This document shows positions 1 through 7,873 of a stretch of 64,000 bases of DNA, in pieces (positions within the stretch are counted from its first letter, which is position 1; every line of letters starts with the position of its first letter). Under the pieces are notes generated by a model that had not been told where the DNA came from, made no database searches, and saw nothing but the letters and a program-made list of their open reading frames with translations. Made by a program: the position numbers and the translations under genes. Source of the stretch: RHKX01 sp963826475. GTDB taxonomy: Bacteria; Actinomycetota; Thermoleophilia; Solirubrobacterales; 70-9. The stretch lies in assembly GCA_963826475.1 (NCBI GenBank), contig CAWGXC010000003.1, positions 620,001 through 684,000 of the forward strand, in the 5' to 3' direction.

Positions 1-718
1 CGGCGTGAGCTGCGTCCTCGAGCGCGTCCTCGAGCGGCTCGAGCTCCGGCCGCGTGCCCGCTCGGCGCTCCAGGGCCCGTGCGATCAGCTCGTCGGCGAG
101 CCATGCGTTCTTCGGCAGCAGCGGGCCGTGCAGATAGGTGCCGATCAGGTTGCCGGCGAGGACCCCCTCGAAGCCGTCGGTGCCGTTGTTGCCGTGTCCA
201 TGGAGCACCCGCCCCAGCGGCGTCGCGTCAGGCCCCAGGTGCGTGCGACCGCCGTGGTTCTCGAATCCGGCGAGGATCTTGGGGCCGCCCCCGAGGTCGA
301 CCTCGATCGCCACGTTTCCGATCAGCCGCTCGCCGGGATCGCGCACCGTCTTCAGGTCGGCCAGTCCAAGTCCCTCGATCCGCTGCTCACCCAGCTGGTA
401 GGACGAACCGAGGAGCTGGTAGCCACCGCAGACGGCGAGCACGCTCGCCTCGTCGTCGAGGGCGAATGCGAGGTCCTCCCGCTTGGTCCGCAGCATGTCC
501 TCTGCGACCACCATCTGATCGCGATCCTGGCCGCCACCGATGTAGATGAGGTCGTGTTCGGCCGGATCGAATCGCTCGCCCATCCCGGCGGTTTCGGCGC
601 GGAAGCCGATTCCCCGCCACTCGCAGCGGTGCTGGAGGAACAGCACGTTGCCGCGGTCGGCATAGATGTTCATCTGCTCGGGATAGAGCATCAGCAGGCG
701 AAGCTCCGGCTCAGACAT
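1..718 (-). CDS. gatD: Lipid II glutaminase subunit GatD (cut by left window edge)
   Basis: This is a class I glutamine amidotransferase of the CobB/CobQ type. In the MurT-GatD complex it releases ammonia from glutamine for amidation of D-Glu in the lipid II stem peptide. The visible 239 residues include the nucleophile in AVCGGYQLLG (Cys97) and a matching His197 in GTYLHGP. An IGGGQDRDQ stretch lies near residue 60. The frame is open to base 1, so the C terminus is missing. The ATG at 718 overlaps the end of the preceding methyltransferase by 8 bases, which suggests translational coupling. The paired ligase murT lies one gene upstream instead of directly adjacent. The family call is secure from the catalytic pair and from the presence of murT. 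Confidence 0.93.
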   Translation of the reverse strand, partial: MSEPELRLLMLYPEQMNIYADRGNVLFLQHRCEWRGIGFRAETAGMGERFDPAEHDLIYIGGGQDRDQMVVAEDMLRTKREDLAFALDDEASVLAVCGGYQLLGSSYQLGEQRIEGLGLADLKTVRDPGERLIGNVAIEVDLGGGPKILAGFENHGGRTHLGPDATPLGRVLHGHGNNGTDGFEGVLAGNLIGTYLHGPLLPKNAWLADELIARALERRAGTRPELEPLEDALEDAAHA

Positions 719-1469
719 CCTGGGACCGCACCTTCATCAGCAGGGCGACGGACCCGACGTGCTCGTCGGTCTCGGGGATCTGGGCGGTGTCGAAGACCTC
801 GAGGCCGGCGCTCACGAGATCGCGCTCGAGCACGCCGGGCTGGAGGCGGTCGACCGATAGCGTGTTGACCTCCTCCGTGAGCTCTCCAGCGGGATCGACC
901 ATCTGGCGCAACCGGACGATCGAGACCGAATCGTCGGTCACCACCACCTCGAGCGGGAGGCTCGAGTGGATCCAGCCGTCAACGTCGCGGACGTCGGGAA
1001 GCGGCTCGCTGCGCCCTGACGGTGGCAGCGGCTCAGCGAGGACCGTGGCGGCGAAGACTCCCCCCGGTGCGAGATGGCGGGCGATCGCGCGGAGGGCCCT
1101 CCGACGGCTCTCGGCACCGCCGAGCATGTGCAGGAGCTGCATCGGGGCGACGATCAGGGGAAAGCGCCGATCGAGGTTCAGCTCGCGGACGTCCGCGACG
1201 ATGACATCGACCGTTCCGGAGGGAGCTGTCTCGGCGGCTCTCCGGACGATCGCCTCGGCCAACACCGATGACTGATCGACGGCAACTACGTCGTGCCCAC
1301 GGGCGGCGAGGTGAAGCGTCACGCGGCCCGTTCCGGCACCGAGATCGAGGATCGGCGTGCTGTGCTCGGCTGCCAGCCCTCGCCAGAAGGGCAGGTCGGA
1401 GGCGTACCCGCCACATTCGGCGTCATGCCAGGTGACCGCGGCGGGGACCGTCGGCGCGGAGGCGCTCAT
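711..1469 (-). CDS. Class I SAM-dependent methyltransferase between murT and gatD
   Basis: The 252-residue protein has the SAM-binding glycine motif LDLGAGTGRV near residue 42, an acidic strand end AVDQSS, and a VDVIVADVREL segment, all typical of a Rossmann class I methyltransferase. The substrate cannot be read from sequence. Its start overlaps the murT stop by 4 bases (ATGA), and its stop overlaps the gatD start by 8 bases, so it is translated as part of the lipid II amidation operon. A role in envelope modification is possible but is only inferred from position. Confidence 0.85.
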   Translation of the reverse strand: MSASAPTVPAAVTWHDAECGGYASDLPFWRGLAAEHSTPILDLGAGTGRVTLHLAARGHDVVAVDQSSVLAEAIVRRAAETAPSGTVDVIVADVRELNLDRRFPLIVAPMQLLHMLGGAESRRRALRAIARHLAPGGVFAATVLAEPLPPSGRSEPLPDVRDVDGWIHSSLPLEVVVTDDSVSIVRLRQMVDPAGELTEEVNTLSVDRLQPGVLERDLVSAGLEVFDTAQIPETDEHVGSVALLMKVRSQDV

Positions 1470-2878
1470 CGCCAGAACTCCGAGACGAGCCCGCGTCGCG
1501 CGAGCAGCGTGCGCAGTTCGATCAGGGCCGTGTAGGTCGGGAGCGCGAAGAGCTGATCGCCCGCCGATCCGAGGGCCGCGTCGAGCGAGCTCGCGATGTC
1601 GGTGGCGACCATGACGCGATCGGTCGGCCAGCTCGCGTACTTGAGGCGCAGCGCCATCTCGGCGGCGCGCGTGCCGGTACAGGTGATCCGGCGCACGGAT
1701 TCGGCGAGCAGTTCGAAGTCGGCATCCCAGATCCAGGAGACGTCCTTGCCATCGGCCGTGCGGTCGTTCAGCGCGAGCCAGAGGTCCAGCGGCTCACCGC
1801 GTCGCCGCGCTTCGAGGTCGAGCGTTCGCAGGACCTCGTTTGCGCCGGCCGGGTTCTTGATCAGCAGGATCGAGAGTGAACGCTCACCGATCGGGATCGT
1901 CTCCACCCGCCCGAAGGCGGCGCGGACCGCCGCGAGGCCGTTGCGGATCTCGCTCAGGCCGATCCCCAGTCGCTGGGCGGCAGCGATCGCTGCGAGCGCG
2001 TTGTAGACGTTGTAGAGGCCGGGAACCGGCAGCTCGATCTTCAGCTCACCCTCGTCCGTATGGATGCGAAACGACGAGCCCTCGATGCCGCGCAGCTCGA
2101 TATCGGTGGCGAAGACGTCGGGGTCGGGACGATCGGCGCCGCAACGGGAGCACGAGTAGTGGCCCAGATGGCCGACGAAGGCCCGCTCGTAGTGGTAGGG
2201 CGCACCGCAGCGGCGGCAATGCTTGGCGTCGAACGCATGCTGCAGCTCACCGATCGCCTGGGCCGGGTCCTCGATGCCGAAGAAGGTCACTCCCCGCCGT
2301 GGCCGGAGATCGCGATCGCGCCCGAGGTCGGCGATGAGCGGGTCGTCCGCGTTGAGCACGTAGCTCGTCCGGCCCTCGCGGGCTTCGATCAGCCTCGCCC
2401 AATCATCGGCGATGTGCTCGAGCTCGCCGTAGCGATCGAGCTGGTCGCGGAAGAGGTTGCCGAGGACGAGGAGGGTGGGGGAGAGCTGCGCGGAGACCGC
2501 CGGCAGCCATGCCTCGTCGACCTCGAAGAGGCCCTCTTCGCCCTCCTGCTCGAGCAGGGCGGTCGCGACGCCCCACGCCATGTTCGAGCCGGCCCGGTTG
2601 TGGATCGGATCGCGGCCGGCGGCATTGAGGATCGCCGCAAGCATGCCGGCCGTCGTCGTCTTGCCATTCGTCGCGCTGATGATGGTGCGCTCACCGCTCA
2701 TGCCCTTGCCAAGGCGATGGATGGCATCAGGGGCCGTGCGCAGGAGCACCCGGCCGGGGAGCGTCGTTCCCCCGCCGCGGCCGGTGCGGCGGCTCAGGTC
2801 GCCGATCGCCCGTGCGGCGCGGACCTTCGCCTTGAAAAGTCGCCCTCCGCCCAGGATCGGGGGTCGCGGTGTGCTCAT
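1466..2878 (-). CDS. murT: Lipid II isoglutaminyl synthase, Mur ligase subunit MurT
   Basis: MurT binds lipid II and ATP and amidates the alpha-carboxyl of D-Glu with ammonia from GatD. The 470-residue protein has the Mur-ligase P-loop ATNGKTTT at residues 69-76. It has a four-cysteine zinc-ribbon insertion (C221, C224, C243, C246) characteristic of MurT. The C-terminal DUF1727 domain contains LLIKNPAGANEVL and an Asp-rich DGKDVSWIWD segment, where MurT carries its catalytic aspartate. Length is normal for the family. The start overlaps the end of the lipid kinase gene by 4 bases. A methyltransferase gene separates it from gatD, which is not the usual arrangement. Confidence 0.95.
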   Translation of the reverse strand: MSTPRPPILGGGRLFKAKVRAARAIGDLSRRTGRGGGTTLPGRVLLRTAPDAIHRLGKGMSGERTIISATNGKTTTAGMLAAILNAAGRDPIHNRAGSNMAWGVATALLEQEGEEGLFEVDEAWLPAVSAQLSPTLLVLGNLFRDQLDRYGELEHIADDWARLIEAREGRTSYVLNADDPLIADLGRDRDLRPRRGVTFFGIEDPAQAIGELQHAFDAKHCRRCGAPYHYERAFVGHLGHYSCSRCGADRPDPDVFATDIELRGIEGSSFRIHTDEGELKIELPVPGLYNVYNALAAIAAAQRLGIGLSEIRNGLAAVRAAFGRVETIPIGERSLSILLIKNPAGANEVLRTLDLEARRRGEPLDLWLALNDRTADGKDVSWIWDADFELLAESVRRITCTGTRAAEMALRLKYASWPTDRVMVATDIASSLDAALGSAGDQLFALPTYTALIELRTLLARRGLVSEFWR

Positions 2879-3756
2879 GCCGGTGCCGGAGCGATCAGCT
2901 CGAGGGCGTCCTCCAGCACGGTGATCTTCGCCGGAAGGTCGGTCAGGTGCTCCCCGTCGGCGTAGACCGCGAACGGCCGATCCGCTCGGATTTCGACGAC
3001 TCGAGCGCGGCTGACCCCCACCTCGGGCTCATCGACATGAGTTCCCTTGAAGACCTTCGGGAGGTTTGCGAGGAAGCTCCGCTTCGAGACCTCGCCGGTG
3101 GTGACGACGTCGAAGAGCCCGTCATCGAGCTCGGCGTCGGGGGCGACGAACATGCCGCCCCCGTATGCCTTCGAATTGGCCACGGCAACCGAATACCCGC
3201 TCAGCCGGCGTTCGACCCCGTCGAGCACGAGGTCGAACCGAGCCGGCTTCCATTGCAGCAGCGCCCGCAGGGCCGCGTACGCGTAGACGAGCGGACCCTT
3301 GACCAGGCGAGCTTCGTTGGCGATCCGGTTGGCGTCGGAGTCGAACCCGCAGCTCGCGATGCAGAGGAAGCGCTTGCCATTCGCCTCGCCGACGTCGATG
3401 CGCCGGCGGTGGCCGGTCGCGAGAACGCTCACGGCTTCGGCCGGCTCGTCGGAGATCCCGACGACGCGGGCGAGGTCGTTGCCGCGGCCGCCGGGAATCA
3501 CCCCGAGCGGAACGTCGCCACCGGCGAGCGCGCCGCCGACCCTGCCGATGAGCCCGTCGCCGCTGACGACCACCGGGATCTCGCCGGCGGCGGATCCGGC
3601 GAGCGCATCGGCGCAGCCCTGCTCGATTCCAGCGCTCATCACCAGCCGGTAATCGAGGCCGTGCGAGCGCATCGCGGCCTCGATCGCGGGCAGTCGTTTG
3701 AGCGCGCGACCTCCGCCGGCGGAGGGGTTGACGAGCAGCAGGTAGCGCTCGGCCAT
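2875..3756 (-). CDS. Diacylglycerol/lipid kinase, YegS/DgkB family
   Basis: Members of this family phosphorylate diacylglycerol or related lipids at the inner membrane face. The 293-residue protein has the N-terminal NPSAGGG nucleotide-binding motif (residues 10-16), SGDGLIGRV near 65 (a variant of the usual GGDGT loop) and PGGRGNDLAR near 88. A C-terminal beta-rich domain ending in an ADGEHL stretch completes the fold. The gene overlaps the upstream methyltransferase stop by one base and the downstream murT start by four, so it is part of the murT/gatD transcription unit. A role recycling diacylglycerol into phospholipid synthesis is plausible. The exact lipid substrate is unknown. Confidence 0.88.
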   Translation of the reverse strand: MAERYLLLVNPSAGGGRALKRLPAIEAAMRSHGLDYRLVMSAGIEQGCADALAGSAAGEIPVVVSGDGLIGRVGGALAGGDVPLGVIPGGRGNDLARVVGISDEPAEAVSVLATGHRRRIDVGEANGKRFLCIASCGFDSDANRIANEARLVKGPLVYAYAALRALLQWKPARFDLVLDGVERRLSGYSVAVANSKAYGGGMFVAPDAELDDGLFDVVTTGEVSKRSFLANLPKVFKGTHVDEPEVGVSRARVVEIRADRPFAVYADGEHLTDLPAKITVLEDALELIAPAPA

Positions 3757-4415
3757 CAGTCGCCCTTGCGAGCTACCGCGTATGTGCCCGCGCCGATCTG
3801 CCCGGTCTTCACCATCGTCATCCCATGTCGCTCGAAGCCTCGCTCGAGCACCGCCTCGGGCGTGTAGAAGGGAGTCTGCGCTCCCGAGCTGGCGACGATG
3901 ATCGCGTGGCCGCCATGGCGGAGCACCCGTGAGATCTCGGAGAAGAAGGGGGGCATGTTGAGCTGGGTCACCAGATCGAAGTGCCCGTCGTCATAGGGAA
4001 GCGAGGAGGCATCGGCGACGCGGAAGGCGACGCGGCCGTCCGGATCGAGGCCGACCTTCGCCTTGGCGCGGCGGATCATCTCCTCAGAGATGTCGACGCC
4101 GCGGACGGCAGCGTGGGGGAACTCCCGAGCGACGAAGAGGGCGGCGACCCCGGTGCCGGTCCCGACGTCGAGGGCGCGCTCGGGTCGGCGGTCGATCTTG
4201 GTGACGGCGACCGCAAGCGGCGCAAGGTGCTCGACGCCCGGAGCACCGGTGCGGTCGTCCCAGTCCAGGGCGAGATCATCGAAGTAGGAGGCGACCGGCC
4301 TTCGCAGCAGGGGCCAGAGCCAGGGTGCGTGGGCCATCGCGGCGCTCAAGGCCCGCCCGATGAGCCGAACGCGGGTTGGCGGATGGGAGGGCTCGTTGGT
4401 TTCGGCCGGATGCAC
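3756..4415 (-). CDS. Class I SAM-dependent methyltransferase
   Basis: The protein carries LDVGTGTGVAALFVA (SAM motif I), GVDISEEMIRRAKAK (motif II) and SLPYDDGHFDLV, matching the Methyltransf_11/25 type. I chose the GTG at 4415, which gives 219 residues. An ATG at 4337 would give 193 residues starting MAHAPWLWPLL. The open frame extends further upstream to 4790, but that part lies antisense to the cyclophilin gene and has non-methyltransferase composition. This is the first gene of the minus-strand chain leading to gatD and shares a 34-bp divergent promoter region with the cyclophilin gene. The substrate is not known. Confidence 0.8.
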   Translation of the reverse strand: MHPAETNEPSHPPTRVRLIGRALSAAMAHAPWLWPLLRRPVASYFDDLALDWDDRTGAPGVEHLAPLAVAVTKIDRRPERALDVGTGTGVAALFVAREFPHAAVRGVDISEEMIRRAKAKVGLDPDGRVAFRVADASSLPYDDGHFDLVTQLNMPPFFSEISRVLRHGGHAIIVASSGAQTPFYTPEAVLERGFERHGMTMVKTGQIGAGTYAVARKGD

Positions 4416-4449
4416 GGAGGCATGATCGCAACCCGTTAGGCTGCCGCGC

Positions 4450-5130
4450 GTGCTCAAGCGATTCGCCCTCCTCCCAGCCCCGCTCGCCCTCCTTGCAACG
4501 GCCCTCATCGCCTGCGGGGGGGACGGCTCCTCAAGCGACTCGACGGGTGCCTCGGCCTCGCCCGAATGCCAGACCGTCGATGCCCCGCCGCCGAAGCAGG
4601 ACGTCAAGCTCGATCCGCCGAAGGCCGATGCTCCGACCGCGACCGGAGTGCGGTTCGACACGAGCTGCGGCAGCTTCACCGTCAGCTTCGACGATCGTGC
4701 CCCGAAGACCGACGCCTCGTTCCAGTACCTGGCCGAGCAGGGCCTCTTCGACGACACGGTCTTCCACCGGGTCGTCCCCGGATTCGTCATTCAAGGCGGC
4801 GACCCACTCGGCTCGAGCACCGAGCCCGGCATCGCGGGCACGGGCGGCCCCGGCTACTCGGTCGACGAGAAGCCGCCGTCGAATCTCGCCTACACGCAGG
4901 GAACGGTGGCGATGGCCAAATCGGGGGCCGAGCCGCCGGGACGCTCCGGAAGCCAGTTCTACGTCGTCACAGCGGCCGATGCGGGCCTGCCGCCGGACTA
5001 CGCGCTCGTCGGCAAGGTGAGCGAGGGCTACGACGTCGTCAAGGCCATCGAGGCGCTTGGAGCTCCCGGGGCGGACGGTCCCCCCAGCATGCCCGTGGTG
5101 ATCAACAGCGCGACGCCGGTGGAGGGCTGA
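4450..5130 (+). CDS. Secreted cyclophilin-type peptidyl-prolyl isomerase lipoprotein
   Basis: This is a proline cis-trans isomerase, probably anchored outside the membrane as a folding helper. The GTG start gives a lipoprotein signal with hydrophobic LALLATALIAC; the cysteine at about residue 22 is the likely lipidation site. A Ser/Asp-rich linker follows. The cyclophilin domain shows FHRVVPGFVIQGGDP and GSQFYV, the core catalytic strand motifs, and ends at residue 226. The stop overlaps the next ATG (TGATG), so it is coupled to the peroxiredoxin gene. Confidence 0.93.
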   Translation: MLKRFALLPAPLALLATALIACGGDGSSSDSTGASASPECQTVDAPPPKQDVKLDPPKADAPTATGVRFDTSCGSFTVSFDDRAPKTDASFQYLAEQGLFDDTVFHRVVPGFVIQGGDPLGSSTEPGIAGTGGPGYSVDEKPPSNLAYTQGTVAMAKSGAEPPGRSGSQFYVVTAADAGLPPDYALVGKVSEGYDVVKAIEALGAPGADGPPSMPVVINSATPVEG

Positions 5131-5603
5131 TGGCCAAGCTCGGCCTCGGCGATCCCGCGCCCGACTTCGATCTCCCGTGGACGGGCGAGGGCGATGACTT
5201 CAAGCTCTCGGCTCGTCGGGGCGAGTGGGTCATCCTGGCTTTCTACCCGGGCGATTTCACCGCCGTCTGCACCAAGCAGTTCTGCAACTATCGCGACGGC
5301 CGGGAGGAGATCGACGGTCTCGATGCCGTCGTCGTCGGCATCTCGCCGCAGGACATCGAGTCGCACGAGAACTTCAGCACCAAGCATGCGTTGACGGTGC
5401 CGCTCGCAGCCGACGTCGACAAGGAGGTCGCCGCCTCCTACGGCGTCCTCGGCCCTGGCGGCTTCGTCCGTCGCGCGATCTTCATCGTCGATCCCGAGGG
5501 CACCGTCCGTTATCGCAAGGTCGCGCTGGTGGGACTCGGCTTCGAGGACACCGGCGACCTGCGGGCGGCACTTGACCAGGCCCGCGGCGCCGCGGTCGCT
5601 TGA
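5130..5603 (+). CDS. bcp: Peroxiredoxin, BCP/AhpC-TSA type
   Basis: A thiol peroxidase that reduces hydrogen peroxide or organic peroxides. The 157-residue protein starts MAKLGLGDPAPDFDLP. The peroxidatic centre is GDFTAVCTKQFCNYRD, with Cys47 and a second Cys52 spaced CxxxxC as in atypical two-Cys BCP proteins. A later segment, YGVLGPGGFVRRAIFIVD, matches the BCP C-terminal half. The ATG overlaps the upstream cyclophilin stop, and the stop overlaps the next TTG start by four bases, so the three genes form one coupled unit. The frame is open upstream, but the cyclophilin frame and the start motif fix this start. Confidence 0.93.
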   Translation: MAKLGLGDPAPDFDLPWTGEGDDFKLSARRGEWVILAFYPGDFTAVCTKQFCNYRDGREEIDGLDAVVVGISPQDIESHENFSTKHALTVPLAADVDKEVAASYGVLGPGGFVRRAIFIVDPEGTVRYRKVALVGLGFEDTGDLRAALDQARGAAVA

Positions 5604-6445
5604 GCGACCAGCCTTTCTTCGAGATCGCCGCCGAGGGCGGGTTGAGCCTCTCTGCCGTCCGGGAGGGGGAGGGACCGCCGGTGGTGCTCGCTCACGGAAT
5701 CACCGCTCACCGCGACCTGGTCGTGCACGGCTCCCGCGCCCTCGGCCGCGCCGGCCATGAGGTGACCCGCTACGACGCGCGCGCTCATGGCGACAGCGAT
5801 CCCGCGCCCGACGGCGTCTACGACTACGAGGTCCTGGCCGACGATCTCGCCGCGGTCATCGCCGATGGCCACAACGACGCGCGGCCGGTGCTCGCGGGCC
5901 ACTCGATGGGTGCGCACACGATCGTTAGCCTCGCCCTCCGCGATCCGGGGAGGATTGCGGGGCTCGTCATCATCGGTCCGGCCAGCACCGGCATCCCGCA
6001 GTCGGAGGAGTCGCTGCGGCACTGGGACGAGCTCGCCGACGGGCTCGACCGCGACGGCGTCGACGGCTTCCTCGAGGTCTACGACGAGCAGGGACTCGAT
6101 GCCCACTGGCGCGACACCCTGCTCCGCATCGCCCGCGAGCGGCTCGGACGTCATCGTCATCCGGACGCGCTCGCCGACGCCATCCGCGCGGTCCCCCGAT
6201 CGCTTCCGTTCGAGGGCATGGCCGAGCTCGAGGCCCTCGAGGTTCCGGCGCTCGTCGTCGCCAGCCACGACGAACCCGACCCCGGCCATCCGTACGCAGT
6301 CGCCGAGGCCTATGCCGAGGCCCTGCCCGACGCTCGCCTGATCAGCGAGGAGAAGGGCCAGAGCCCGCTCGCCTGGCAGGGTGGGAAGCTCTCACGCGAG
6401 ATCGCGAGCTTCGCGCACGAGGACCGGGTGCGCGAGAGGGTCTAG
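5600..6445 (+). CDS. Alpha/beta hydrolase
   Basis: The 281-residue protein has an oxyanion-hole segment VVLAHGITAHR and a nucleophile elbow GHSMGAH (serine near residue 102). YDARAHGDSD between them is typical of the fold. An acid residue may lie in ASHDEPD. The position where the catalytic histidine usually sits, just before the last helix, reads EEKGQSPLAWQGG, and no histidine is obvious there. A TTG start overlaps the peroxiredoxin stop by four bases. The substrate is unknown. Linkage to a peroxiredoxin is the only functional hint. Confidence 0.85.
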   Translation: MSDQPFFEIAAEGGLSLSAVREGEGPPVVLAHGITAHRDLVVHGSRALGRAGHEVTRYDARAHGDSDPAPDGVYDYEVLADDLAAVIADGHNDARPVLAGHSMGAHTIVSLALRDPGRIAGLVIIGPASTGIPQSEESLRHWDELADGLDRDGVDGFLEVYDEQGLDAHWRDTLLRIARERLGRHRHPDALADAIRAVPRSLPFEGMAELEALEVPALVVASHDEPDPGHPYAVAEAYAEALPDARLISEEKGQSPLAWQGGKLSREIASFAHEDRVRERV

Positions 6446-6852
6446 CGCGCTCGCTTGCGCACCGGGATCACGAAGCGCAGCCCCGACCAGGTCTCGTCGA
6501 TCGCACAGACCTTGTTGTCGACGAGCCCGGCCGCGAGGCCGACCGCCCGGACGACGTTTCCGGTGATGTCCGTCTCGACGCCAGAGGATTTCTTCGGCCA
6601 GGCGATCCAGAGCCCCGCGGCGGGATCCATGGCGGAGATCAGCACCGAGAGCCTGCCCTCGAGCTCGGCTCTGCGGCTGAAGAAGGCGACGATGACGTCG
6701 AGCGGCCCGCGGATGATCCGCTTGATCTCGATGCCGTCGGGTAGCTCACCGAGCGTCTCCGTGAAGCCTTCGGGCGCGTTTCTGAAGGCGACCCTGGAGC
6801 CTTCGGAGATGCCGAGCTTCTTGGGCAGTGGGGTTCCTGAGTAGCCGGACAT
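6442..6852 (-). CDS. DUF3052 family protein
   Basis: The sequence from MSGYSGTPLPKKLGI onward matches the DUF3052 pattern: a GYSGTPL-KKLGI opening, NAPEGF, and WPKKSSGVETDIT in the second half. It is about 136 residues, soluble, without membrane segments. I chose the ATG at 6852 because the family begins with this motif; the open frame continues upstream to 6915 without similarity. It converges on the hydrolase gene with overlapping stop codons. The biochemical function of the family is not established. Confidence 0.8.
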   Translation of the reverse strand: MSGYSGTPLPKKLGISEGSRVAFRNAPEGFTETLGELPDGIEIKRIIRGPLDVIVAFFSRRAELEGRLSVLISAMDPAAGLWIAWPKKSSGVETDITGNVVRAVGLAAGLVDNKVCAIDETWSGLRFVIPVRKRAR

Positions 6853-6875
6853 GGGGGAATCGTATTCTGTGCTCC

Positions 6876-7220
6876 GTGAGCGACGCCTACGGCACCCCGA
6901 TCCACTACTCCGCAATCGAGCGGAACACGCCCGTCTACGACAGCGCCGGGACGCGGGTCGGGCAGGTCCGACAGGTCCTCGACAACTATCGCGAGCAGAT
7001 CTTCGACGGCCTGGTGATCGAGGATCTCGAGGGAACCATCCGCTTCGTGGACGCGCCCGAGGTGAAGCGGACGCTGGAGCGCGCGGTGCTGCTGAGCATC
7101 GATGCCACGGAGGTCGCGGAGCTGCCGCCCCCTGAGAACGGCCCCGGGGTCTTCGGCGCGAACCTCAACACCGGGCGCCTCAGCAAGCTGTTCGGCGGCG
7201 CCTGGCGTCGTAAGTCCTGA
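6876..7220 (+). CDS. PRC-barrel-like small protein
   Basis: The 114-residue protein starts at GTG 6876 (SDAYGTPIHYSAIER). TPVYDSAGTRVGQVRQVL followed by DGLVIED and RFVDAPEVKR resembles a PRC-barrel beta fold, with the usual DxxGxxVG turn. The C terminus is short and basic. It is transcribed divergently from the DUF3052 gene with 23 bases between start codons. Function unknown; the domain call is by pattern only. Confidence 0.6.
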   Translation: MSDAYGTPIHYSAIERNTPVYDSAGTRVGQVRQVLDNYREQIFDGLVIEDLEGTIRFVDAPEVKRTLERAVLLSIDATEVAELPPPENGPGVFGANLNTGRLSKLFGGAWRRKS

Positions 7221-7249
7221 CGGCCCGAATCCGCCACTGAACCCAGCGC

Positions 7250-7873
7250 TCAGTCGCCGGCGTCCTCGTAGTGTCCGGGCCAGTCGTGATGGGGAATGCG
7301 GTCGATCGTCCTGACCTCGCCGATCGTGGACCACTCGTTCTTTCCGAGGCGAGCGAGTGGGCGCAGAAGCGCGATGTCGGGATGGCCATCGACGAGGACC
7401 TCTTCGGCGATCGCGGCCCAGACGACGCGACCGAGGACGATGGTGCAATCCCCGAGGCTCAGGGTCCCGTGCAGGACGCACTCGAGCGCCACCGGCGAGC
7501 CGGCCACGCGCGGCGGGCCCACCCGCAGGCTCGGCTCCCGCTCGATCTTGACCTTCTCGAACTCGTCCTCATCGCCGGGAAAGTCGGTTCCGGTGGCGTT
7601 GACCTGCTCGAAGAGCGACTCGGGGGTGAGGTTGACGACGAACTCGCGCGTCTCCTCGATGTTGCGCTGGGAGTCCTTGCGTCCGACCGACGTGAACTGC
7701 ACGATCGGCGGGGTCACGCAGGCGACCGTGAAGAAGGAGTGGGGGGCGAGGTTGTCGACGCCCGCTCCCGAGGTCGAGGAGACCCAGGCGATGGGCCTCG
7801 GCACGACGACGGAGTTGAGCAGCTTGTAGAAGGCGCGCCCCGACATCTCGGCCGGGTCGAAGTCGGTTCGCAT
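7250..7873 (-). CDS. Flavin reductase-like FMN-binding protein
   Basis: This 207-residue protein belongs to the flavin reductase/flavoredoxin split-barrel group. VVPRPIAWVSSTSGAGVDNLAPHSFF near residues 23-48 is the hallmark FMN-binding segment. It is followed by KDSQRNIEETREFVVNL, where the phosphate-binding residues sit. Such proteins reduce or carry FMN; the partner enzyme is not apparent. Its start overlaps the stop of the upstream membrane-protein gene by one base, so the two are co-transcribed. Confidence 0.87.
   Translation of the reverse strand: MRTDFDPAEMSGRAFYKLLNSVVVPRPIAWVSSTSGAGVDNLAPHSFFTVACVTPPIVQFTSVGRKDSQRNIEETREFVVNLTPESLFEQVNATGTDFPGDEDEFEKVKIEREPSLRVGPPRVAGSPVALECVLHGTLSLGDCTIVLGRVVWAAIAEEVLVDGHPDIALLRPLARLGKNEWSTIGEVRTIDRIPHHDWPGHYEDAGD

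Noticed and set aside
711..1469. Methyltransferase as a UbiE/MenG quinone enzyme
   Set aside because: Only the generic SAM fold is visible; nothing specific to quinone methylation is seen.
3756..4790. Methyltransferase frame extended to 4790
   Set aside because: The extra N-terminal part lies antisense to the cyclophilin lipoprotein gene and shows no methyltransferase features.
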